The notes under the pieces are model-generated. The model was not told the DNA's origin. It was given only the letters and a program-made list of their open reading frames with translations, and searched no databases. The translations under genes and the position numbers were made by a program. From Beroe forskalii (lineage: Eukaryota; Ctenophora; Nuda; Beroida; Beroidae), in NCBI GenBank assembly GCA_011033025.1, contig WFMF01000362.1, positions 117,573-181,572 on the forward strand: a DNA stretch of 64,000 nucleotides, written 5' to 3'. Positions 43,651 through 53,600 of the stretch are shown here, in pieces (the stretch's first letter is position 1; every line of letters starts with the position of its first letter).

Positions 43651-46080
43651 ATGTCCCTTTTGAGCATGTTCCAAGGGTCAGGTGGATTTGGTGGTGGATT
43701 CAATGGTAATGCTGGTGGAGGAGGAGGAGGATTCAATGCTGATCAGAGCTTCACTTCACCTGGGGGTAAGTGCCGAGAGGCGAATCATCACTCTAGTCAC
43801 TGCTTCACATTCTCTGTGGACTTGTGTTATCATTTGAATAAAACGGAAAATCATTCTTTAAAAATGCAGTTTTCCCAATGGTCATGAGCAGCAGTGCAAA
43901 ACTTCCTAATATTTGATTCACAACTCTCTTCTATCAATTACATCGTTTAAACTCCAATCTCTTGAGTTCCTACTTTTAGCGCGTGTGTTTCAGGCACCCG
44001 GAAGCCGGCCTCCAGTGGGAATTTGTCCAACAAACCCAGCTCCGTGATACCCATAACAGTGGCGATGATGCTGAAAGCGGAACACAACAAAACGGACGAC
44101 ATCTTCACTTACGAGGGTGTGGACATTCACATGGTACGTTCACTACGGCAGCACACATACACAATAATTAGTATACGTGATAGCACATGCATACTGCATA
44201 GTGATTATATGCGTGATACTTTTTGATTATTGACTCATTCCGTATCACTGGATTGCTATCTTTGCCTTCCCTTTTCAGCCAATAACCTTGTGTTCGATTC
44301 TTTCATTGTTCGAACAGGGGCACTGGCCGCGCATACTGCAGTTCGAACTGTCACTGTTAACATCCAACAGCCCTCTCCCATTGACCACTGACCAGATAAT
44401 CCCCACTTTCAGGTTTCGTTTGTGGGGGTTGTTACGGAGGTAACAGAGGCCTCCACCAGTGTCAGCTATAAGATAGACGATTACACCGGACCTCCCATAA
44501 GTGTGAGGAGGTTCATCCAACAGGGCGAGGAAGATGGGGAAAGGAGATGGAAAGTTTTTACTCGGAAACGAAAGTTCTACCAATCTACTATTAATTATTC
44601 AGGGAAGTTCCCTTCCACATTTGCCACAAGTCGATCTTCTTGACTGAGATGAATATGTCAGAAAATACCACTTATTACCCCCTCAGACCTCGATATCAAC
44701 ACAGCATATAAACAGTAAACACTACAACCCCTCGCAGGAAGAGGAACCCCTTAAATTTTGATACAAACACTCGATACAAACAACCCCCTTAAACTCTTAC
44801 AGGAAGATGGAGCGGGCATCGTCCCCAAAACCTCAAGCTACGTCCACATTATCGGGCACCTCCGATCCCTGAACGACCAGCGTAACGTGATCGCTTTCTC
44901 CGTTACCCCGGTAACGTCCCACAACGATATTACAGTGCACATGTTGGAGGTGGTCAGGGCCCAACTCAGACTTAAGAAGGGATTCGGGAATGCTGGAGGT
45001 GTGTGTTGATGTTAATTGTTACGATGTGTGTGGTCAGTTGGTGTAATGGTAGCAAGTCTGGCTTGCGATCGAAAGATCCCGGGTTCGATTCCCTGCCATT
45101 CCCATTGAGCTTAGGGTGGAGGTGAGTGTTGATGTTACGTCTATTTGTGTGCGTATGTGGATCGATGGATAAAAACATGCAAAATGCTGTACTTTCGACA
45201 AAAATTCTGTAAAAAAGGCAGCGCTAAGATGCATATTTCTGTACTGTGAGGCAGAGAAAAGCTACTTTCTTTCACCATTTGTTTCGTATGATAATATGGA
45301 AATGAATCATTAAATCCTGTTATCTCAGGTGTGTCTGGCCCGCAGACTTTTGGCAACGGTGCGGCTACAAATGGGCACAACAACAACGACTCAGTAATGT
45401 CCGGGCTCAACCACGTCCAGCAAACCGTGAGTTTGAGAAACGTTCATCTCATTCCATGACAACAATATAATCTCATTCCCATAACAACATAATAATCTCA
45501 TTCCCATGAAAACATGATAATCTCATTACCATGGCAACATAATAATCTCATTCCCATGACGACAGCAAACTGTGAGTTTGCAAAACGTACCAAATACTGA
45601 TTGGTTTATGTAATCAGAAATAGGACGAGTAGAGTGGTAACATTTTTTCATAGAAGCATAGATATCCATTTTTCTTTATATTCAAAGATAAATGGTCGTC
45701 TGCGTACTCCTAGGTGTTCAACTCGTTGAAGAAGTCCACAAGCGACGTTGGTATGAGCATCACAGAGATCAGTACGGACGTTAAACTCTCAGTACCTCAG
45801 GTACTCAGACTAAGTCTCGTTTCTATGACAACATCGTAATTTCGTTTCCATGACAACATCGTAATCTCGTTTCTATGACAACATGGTAATCTCATTCCCA
45901 TGACAAAATGATGATCGCATTCCTTGACAACATGATAATCTCGTTTCCATGACAACACAATTATCTCGTTTCCATGACATACCCTCTCAGATCCGGTCTG
46001 CTATAGAGTTCCTCAGTAACGAAGGACACATCTACAGTACAGTGGATGATGAGCACTATAAACTGACTGACTACTGTTGA
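43651..46080 (+). CDS. RPA2: Replication protein A 32-kDa subunit
   Basis: RPA2 is the middle subunit of the RPA heterotrimer that coats single-stranded DNA in replication and repair. Exons: 43,651-43,765, 43,994-44,133, 44,413-44,553, 44,803-44,998, 45,329-45,426, 45,714-45,800, 45,991-46,080; about 288 residues against about 270 in human. It has a glycine/serine-rich N-terminus ([15 protein letters not shown]), an OB-fold from about residue 50 to 185 ([31 protein letters not shown]), then a C-terminal winged helix with [20 protein letters not shown], almost identical to vertebrate RPA2. The donor after exon 3 (AAA then GTTTTT) is weak, and exon 3 may end differently. Other junctions are canonical. 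The start follows ACAA and is the only ATG in frame. Confidence 0.95.
45030..45105 (+). mobile_element. tRNA-derived SINE in an RPA2 intron
   Basis: Box A-like TTGGTGTAATGG (45,038-45,049) and box B GGTTCGATTCC (45,082-45,092). It is flanked by a 20-bp near-perfect direct repeat at 44,995-45,014 and 45,118-45,137, which is the RPA2 exon 4 edge plus splice donor. Confidence 0.65.
45440..45985. repeat. Intronic minisatellite (CTCATTCCCATGACAACAT)
   Basis: A unit of about 28-30 bp with ATCTC(A/G)TTYCCATGACAACAT is tandemly repeated in two neighbouring RPA2 introns (about 45,440-45,560 and 45,817-45,985), separated by a unique exon. The same unit in adjacent introns suggests one spread to the other. 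Confidence 0.8.
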
Positions 46081-46680
46081 GGGTATCCTGTTATCTCTGT
46101 TATTGGTGGGAGATAATCACCCTCCTTTTAAAGTTTTAAGTGGGATATCAACAAACCTCTCTATTTTAACATCCACTTCAAACCAACCGAAGAATTGACC
46201 TCCCAACCTTGTTGTGCAAAGTGGACATCTTGTTTTTAATTTCTGTTCGAATGAAATTTCAAAATTTAATGCATGAATTACAAACTTTTTAACTTATTAG
46301 ATTCTGCAATTTTTATCCCTAATTTGATAATTTATGAATCAAGTTATTCTATACTTCCACTGCAAATGGAACTCATGTTTAATTCTACAAAATTGAATCC
46401 CATTCAGTCTTCTGTACCTCTTGGAACAGCAATAATTCATCCCTCCATCGGTTTAAAGATTGTTTGAAGTTATTTAAATTGTTTATTTTCCTTATATATA
46501 ATTTCAAAATTATTATCTTCTCAGAATCGTGGTATCTTACAAATTATGAAAATCAGGTTTATATGGCTGTTCTTCATAAACTTTCCTCACTCCCTCAGAG
46601 CATTGAATTTAGAATATAAAGGCTTTCATCATTTTTGACACCAATTTTTACTTCATTTCTTTATCTCACCCTTCTCCCTT
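46081..46680. other. RPA2-NCDN intergenic interval
   Basis: AT-rich, 600 bp. A 64-codon plus frame at 46,273-46,467 has no recognisable features. No promoter element can be singled out. Confidence 0.4.
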
Positions 46681-46684
46681 CCCT

Positions 46685-46756
46685 AGCACCATGTCATGTA
46701 CCCTCTTTAGCTAAGTCCATCCCCTATAGCACCATGTCGTGTACCCTCTCCTCCCT
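46685..46756 (+). repeat. Duplication spanning the NCDN start codon
   Basis: TAGCACCATGTCATGTACCC (ATG at 46,691) and TAGCACCATGTCGTGTACCC (ATG at 46,734) lie 43 bp apart. The first ATG is followed after five codons by a stop (TAG), giving a tiny upstream ORF. The second opens the main frame. Confidence 0.8.
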
Positions 46757-49700
46757 CCTCTCCCGTCTCAAATCCTCCACCTCTGACTCTGAGAAGTTCG
46801 CCCTCCTCATCATCGTCTCCAAAGTGGTGACCCCTCAGTCCGTGACACCTGACCTACAGAGGGCTCTCTCCAGGGCTATATCCTTCTCCTTCGTGCAGCG
46901 TCTCATCAGGTTTGTAGCTAATATTAATGAGGAGTGGCAAATATTAATGAGGAGTGGCAAATATTTATGAGCAGTGGCAATCGGCAACAATGCGCAATGG
47001 GCACCTTCCTTAATTAGCATCTCTAATTAGTGTTTTGTGGTATTTTATAAATTACTGTTGTACTGATTTCATTGCCTTCAAAGCCCTAATATGGTTACCC
47101 CACTGTGGGTTATCATCAGGACGAGTCAGGAGAAGGAGAACTCAGCACTGTACCGGAGTCTGGGGGTTACCATTATAAAAACCTGCTTCCTGAGTGAGGA
47201 GCATGTGGAGACGTTGCGGGAGAATACGCAGTGTTTCTTACAGGTGAGATGGGTCACAGTTCGAACTGCAGTTTTGTGTGCCCGGCGTAAAGACATATAA
47301 ATATCATTTCTTTACGCCGCGCTAACAACACTGCAGTTCGAACTACCACCGTAAGATTTGGGGAACGTTCCACAGTTTTCATCATTTCTGTCTCACAAAA
47401 CGTGTCCTTTTGTTGAATCATATTTTATTCTGGGGGAGGGCGAAATTTTCAGTTCGACATTTCCCGCGTTTTTCGGTACGATTTAAAGCTTTTTGACGCG
47501 TCTCGCCGCGGTTTGGACTCTTTTTGTCGCTTTTTGGATTCTTTTCGACGTTTTTTCGCCGCCCCCTTGAAGTGAGGTGGTATTCAACTACTTTATTGAA
47601 TAACATATCTCCCTTACGTTACAGATAGCTGCAGATATTCCTGAAACGGAACAGGATATCATCGAGATATTCCGCTTTCTGACGCAGCACTGCTCTGCAA
47701 CCTCCTCTGAGACATTGTCTCATCTCATCTCCTCCTTACCTTTACTCTCTCACTTCAACACATGGACTGCTATCATACACGATCTCTGTGAGGAGCTGGA
47801 TCTGGAGGTATCAGCGGAGTGTGAAGAAGCTCTGAAATCTGTGATAGAGGAGTGTATCAGTAAGCTGGAAGTGAAGTCCCCGACTAGTCTGGATACCAAT
47901 ATAAACCTTGTAACCGGCATCCTTTCCCTTGTGTCTTGTATCCCGTTCCTCCACCAGAAAGTCACTAACTTCAACCTCCTCCTGGACACTACAGAGAACC
48001 TCTTAAAATCCCGGTTACCAGGGGAAACCAGACTGGTGTTGCTAGGTAGCACACCCATCCTAACTAACATCTTCACTCTGTCATCATGGACGGGAACACA
48101 GACATGCTACAGCTTGGCGTGCATAGAACTGAAACTAGCTCTGGAGGCTGCAGTCCACAGGTTACAAACGACCATTTCTCAATAAATCTCCGGTTACGAC
48201 CGGTTGGCGGTTACCATTTTTCAATAAATGCGGTTTCGGTTTTGATTGGTTAAAAACGCCCAGATTACCGGTTTTTCGGTTTGGGTTCGGTTAATCCGTC
48301 ATTACCCTAGACGGTTTATTGCGGAGTCAAAAAATTCGGTTACGGTTTAAATTGCCAGAAAACTCCCGGTTATCCGGTTTTCAGTTTCGGTTTGGTACTT
48401 TGGTTAACCTACCGTTTCCTATCCACAGGTACGAAGAGAGCCAGACTCTGGACCTACCGCCGGGACGTCATGTGGAGGGAGTGATAGGGTGCTGTGCTAC
48501 CATAGAACACAGCATTGGGGAGATGGTTGAAGAGAACAGTCAAATACCGGGGGAGACTCTCACTAAACTCATAGACGACATCAGGTGATTTAAAACTTGT
48601 CATTTTCTTTCGTTAGATACTTTTCAATATTTTACTGTTGGGTCTGACGTTGCTAATATATGTAAGTTTTCTTTAAAGGGGGAGTGAACTCGATTTTCTA
48701 TATCCATGAATATTTATTTTTATGATCTTATCTGGTAACGAGTCATGAAATATTAAGATTGCCGTTGAAACGAACTCTCTACCTAATTTAATGCCGGAGA
48801 TATAGCGCGTCAAAGTTAATTAGGTTGTGACGTCACTATGCGTCAACTCAACTCGTCTGCGCTGCGCTGTAGCCTACGATACACTAGAAAAGTAAACATT
48901 TACTTGCCGTAACAATTTGTGAAACACAAATAATATGTAGAAATTTAAGCCCATTTCATTATTCATTTGATACTAATTTGTCATGGTACACTGTGGAAGG
49001 TTGATTGAACCAGAATTACTATATCATAAATTGAGAAATTAGGCCTGATTTACTAATGGCTCAGGCATTCATGCTGGAATCACTTGAGTGTCTAGACTTT
49101 CAATGCACAGTTTTGGCACCTAGTTGTATAAGCGGTTTATTTAGTTCAATTATCTAATTATCAAATTGATTTCCCACTTTAGAAATACTTTTGAATAAGA
49201 TTTTCATGATATTTCGATGCATTTGTGTGTTCTATGCACGTATTCACTGTAAGAGTGTAAGTACACTGCCACATCCCTAAAAAACATGTAAAAAAAACTG
49301 TAAACATATAATTCATCCATCAGGATGGCAATTAATGAGTAGTTATTTATTCTCTTTTGACTCAATGGTATAAGTTCGAATGTAAACGATGTGGTTCTTT
49401 AATGACAATCAATTTCTTTAATGACAATCAATTTAATGACAATCAATCTAATGACAATCAATTCAATTACAATCAATCTCATCCATCAGGATGGCCATGA
49501 CGAGTGCCATGTTCTACCTGCAGAAGACAGAGCTGCAGGAACAGGAAGTGTTTGTACCAGTACTCCGCTGCTGTATGAGATGGCTATCTGATGACTCACT
49601 GGGAGTGGAGAACATCATCACCACCTTCACCTGTCTCTTGAAGACCTTCTTTGAGGAGGAAACTAACTACGTGTCGTATGGGACTTTCATCGTATCTGCT

Positions 49701-50298
49701 GTTCTATTTCAGATGGAGGATGCAGCATTCAGGACTTTTGTCAAGGAAGATCTGGGGTATTCGCTGCTGGATATAGGACTGCGTAGTGTCTCAAACACAC
49801 CCTTCACATTTGCTCCTATTTTCAATGATCTCCTATCGTATGACATATTTCTACACCCCAATGAAATCGTCAAACGAACCTGCTTTCCAAGCATGGGTCA
49901 AATAATATTGACTTCTATCAAAGACGGACTATCATTTAATTTCCAGGGTCTTTCTCTGATACAACTCTGCTCGTACCTTATCCTTTGCTTTTCAAAACGA
50001 GGTGTTGATATCAGCGAATACAGCAAAGACTTCACTCTCTCTGATTGGGTATCCTCCTCCATCAATTACCTTTTAGAACCAATCAGAGATGAGGACCCTC
50101 CTCCTTCATCCTCCTGGGTTGAGTTGAGAGATGTGTGGTTCAGCTCTGTCAACTCTCTGTCAACTCCTGGAGAAGTGTGACAGGAGTGTTGAGGGTGTGA
50201 GTGTGGAGTTGTTGGTGAGGAAGAGTGCTAACTACTCAGAGTTAGGAGATGAGGTGTCGGGGGCACTGGAGGAGCTGCTGTCACTCATTGCTACGTGA
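46734..50298 (+). CDS. NCDN: Neurochondrin
   Basis: Neurochondrin is a cytosolic armadillo-like helical protein; in vertebrates it regulates CaMKII and mGluR signalling and neurite growth. Exons: 46,734-46,909, 47,120-47,243, 47,625-48,160, 48,429-48,584, 49,490-50,298; about 600 residues against 729 in human. Matches include SDSEKFALLIIVSKVV near the start, CYSLACIELKLALE (human LACVEVRLALEE), a middle TSAMFYLQKTELQEQEVFVP segment and a late SWVELRDVWFSSV. The last exon shows a one-base frameshift near 50,150-50,165: the frame used upstream stops at 50,180, but the +1 frame continues QLLEKCDRSVEG...LEELLSLIAT to TGA at 50,296-50,298, as homologues would. The start is the second of two duplicated ATG contexts. 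All splice sites are GT-AG and in phase. Confidence 0.88.
47257..47345. repeat. Palindromic MITE in NCDN intron 2
   Basis: Arms CAGTTCGAACTGCAGT and ACTGCAGTTCGAACT plus CCGGCGTAAAGA/TCTTTACGCCG form a foldback of about 85 bp. A related half (ACTGCAGTTCGAACTG) lies in an RPA2 intron at about 44,335-44,350. Confidence 0.7.
49313..49495 (+). mobile_element. Short insertion duplicating the NCDN exon 5 acceptor
   Basis: The 17-bp TCATCCATCAGGATGGC occurs at 49,313-49,329 and 49,479-49,495. The second copy includes the functional acceptor (AG at 49,488-49,489). Between them lies about 150 bp, whose 49,345-49,416 part matches the repeat at 20.71 kb, followed by TAATGACAATCAATT repeats. Target-site duplication by an inserted element explains the layout. 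Confidence 0.7.
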
Positions 50299-50626
50299 GG
50301 GAATGATGGGGAGTAGGGAGATGGGAATTCTTTGCCTGATCCAGATATCGGATTTGACTTTTAGAATTTCAGAAAATTTCAGAAAATTAGGATCAACTCA
50401 CATTATTTCTTAATCTACTTTTTTATTCTGTGTTTATGACTTATTTCTGCCTTTCTTGTTTTCTGAGGATACCAAGATGGCAATAGTACGATACAACTAC
50501 TGAAATACTTCCTCAAATGATTTTATGACAGTTAAGTTAGTCTATGGATTATTTCTCTGTAAGTGTAAGGCAAATAGTATCTCTCCAATGTGAGTACGTG
50601 GCTCCTCCATGCATATTTCTCTTCTA
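50299..50626. other. NCDN-PORCN intergenic interval
   Basis: About 330 bp, AT-rich. It must hold the NCDN 3' end and the PORCN promoter or 5' UTR. An AG at 50,626-50,627 just upstream of the PORCN ATG suggests a 5' non-coding exon that I cannot place. Confidence 0.4.
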
Positions 50627-50630
50627 GCCA

Positions 50631-53600
50631 ATGAGTGAGTATGACAAATACTATGAGGACTTTGGCATTGAGGATGAATTTGATGAGTTGACCTTCTACT
50701 GTGTGTTACCGGTCATAGAACAAGTTACAGCTGTCTTCCTGAAACTCATAGGACTCAGTGCAATCGTGAGTTTTTATCGCTTAACTCTTAACTTAAAAAC
50801 TTAGTGCAATCGTTAGTTAACTTGCCTTTTGGAGGGCTTTTATGTTTTCAGTAGCTGAAGCTTATATTTTCATTCTTGAACTCGCAAACTTTTCGCATAG
50901 AAATAAGAATCGTTGTTTTCTTCAGTTTTTCATCCCAACTCAACATAAGTCCCAAACAATTCGGTAGCTTCTTTCTCAATTTTATTTCTAATTACAGGTC
51001 ACTATTTTGGCACAACTGAAGAGTGACAGACTGAACTCAATCATAGACATTCTGCTTGGGTTATTGTGTGCATTCCTATTCTATGGCTCCAGTATGAAGT
51101 ACATTGGTAAGTATTTGGTATTGCATGCACCCTATCCTCCCCACTGTGCTAACAAATTTTTCTAAGAAATATGAAAAGTCATCGACCTATCTGGAATTCA
51201 TTGAACTTTTCCACATCAGTTTGAAATGGAAGATATTTAACTTCAATTAACTATCTCGAATCAACCATTCCCTTCTCAGTTGCTGTGGTGTCAATATCCT
51301 ACATGGTTGTTTGGGTGACCTGCGGGACTGGTAAATGTGGTGCTGCTGTCCTCCTTTCCAACCTTATCTTCGTTTTCTCCTGGTATGACACTCTTCTAAA
51401 CTTCAAAGTCGATCACAATGAATCGCGTCCTTTGAGCGCGTTTCAACTAATCCAATTTAGTCAGTTCTGACCTAGAAACTTAATAAACTCAATAAACTGT
51501 AGATTCAATCCCAGTACCCCTCCCCTTTTAACCCTGCACGGTGTACCCCCTGGCAGTGAGTTAGCAGTGGTTAGTAAACCCACCCATTTTAATCCCCCAC
51601 CCCTATAACCCATGTTACACCCTCACGTTAACCCCCCCCGCCTCCCCCAGTGAGTTAGCAGTTGTAAGTGCAGAGCAGTGACACTTCAACCCCCCCCCCT
51701 CCTTAACCCCTGAACCCCCCTTAACCCTGCAACCCCCTCCCTTAGTGAGTTAGCAGTAGTAAGTGCAGAGCAGTGGCATCAGATCCGAGGTACAGTGATC
51801 CTACTCCTGATGAAGACAGTTTCTCTGGGATTTGATGTGGATGCTGGAGTCATCACCCCTCCCCCTCCTCCCCTCTTCTTTGGATACACCCTCTCTCCTG
51901 TATCCCTGATATTCGGCCCTTTTGTTACACTCGCAGACTACAGACAGAGCAAACACACCCCCTTCGTGAGTGCATGGAATATTGCATGTAGAAAACATGT
52001 TATTCATGATACATGGGACACAACCAGTAAGCCACTACAAAGCAGATCAACTAAAAAAGTTTTCAATTACAGAGTCAGTTAATTTATACTCCACATATTG
52101 GAAATTGGTGCATTGCTTGGTCGAATGAGAACAGTGGATTGACCGAGCAATGCGCCATATTTTCAATACGTGGACTTTAATAGCCCATATTATCATAATG
52201 ACCAGTAACTTCATCAAATTCATCAACGTCCCCCTTACAATCCCAGACGAGAGACGTGTTCTTCAGGATCTGTAACTCCTTCCTCCTGGCTTACCTCTGT
52301 GTCATCTTCTCAACCTGCATTCTCAACTACGCGCTGGACAGTGCAGAGAAAACCACGTTAGTGTTGGCCGTTAGGTCACCAATTTCGGGAGATTTTCACA
52401 TTTTCTTCCCCTTGTCAGGATATTTCCCTGTTCAAATCATACAAATACTATACTTGCTTAAGTAATTAGTCAGATTGATCCTCCTTGACCCAAAAGAGAC
52501 AAACCTTAAGTTTTGCCCCCTTTACTCATGATTTCTGAGAGTAAGAAAGTCCTTCACTCTTCACATCTAACTTCTCAAACTCTCTAACTTCCTCCTTTCG
52601 TCAGGATGTTTGGGGTGTACTTCACAGCTCAGTCCTTCAGAGCTAGTCACTACTTCGTGTGCTACACTTCCCAAATAACAGCCCTTATTGGGGGATTCCA
52701 ACACTCCTCAGATGAACCGTTAGTAACCGTTAGTAACCGTTAGTTATCAGTCTCTGTAGTACACTCGACTGCAGGCTCACTGTTTTAAGACTTAGGTGAA
52801 ATATTTGGGGACCAAAGTGAGTCCCACTTCCGTATACAATAAACTTTCAACTGATCACTTTGTTCAAATGTTCAGCCGTTACTCTGGACGAATTAATGAT
52901 CAATTTAAGCTGATATCATCAATTGCAACTATTGCTACATGATATTTGATAAGATCCGAGATTTAATTGTCAGGTATAGTGTGGTGGCACCGTCCAAGGT
53001 GGAATTCCCCCGATCAATGGCAGCTGTAGCCCGGAACTGGAACCTCCCCATGCACTACTGGCTCAAAACATGTGAGTTATGCAACCTTAGTCATGCAACC
53101 CCATGCACTACTGGCTCAAAACATGTGAGTTATGCAACCTTAGTCATGCAACCCCATGCACTACTGGCTCAAAAGATGTGAGTTATGCAACCTTAGTCAT
53201 GCAACCCCATGCACTACTGGCTCAAAACATGTGAGTTATGCAACCTTAGTCATGCAACCCCATGCACTACTGGCTCAAAACATGTGAGTTATGCAACCTT
53301 AGTCATGCAACCCCATGCACTACTGGCTCAAAACATGTGAGTTATGCAACCTTAGTCATGCAACCCCATGCACTACTGGCTGAAAACATGTGAGTTCAAA
53401 TGCAATCCCATATACTTCTGGCCCAAAAAATGTGAGTTATGCAACCTTAGTCATGTTATTCCATTCCTTTTCACGAATTTCATGTGTTATCATGTGCGCG
53501 CTGACAAATATTGTTGAAAAACCGCCTTTTTTGTGCCGGGTTTGTTTGATTTACATATCCTATCAGATATCTACAAGAAGTGTAGATCTCTGATTTACAT

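Noticed and set aside
47750..48076. Antisense frame of 108 codons over an NCDN exon
   Set aside because: Shadow of the plus-strand NCDN exon.
51801..52007. Antisense 68-codon frame over PORCN exon 4
   Set aside because: Shadow of the PORCN exon, confirmed by MKTVSLGFDVDAG on the plus strand.
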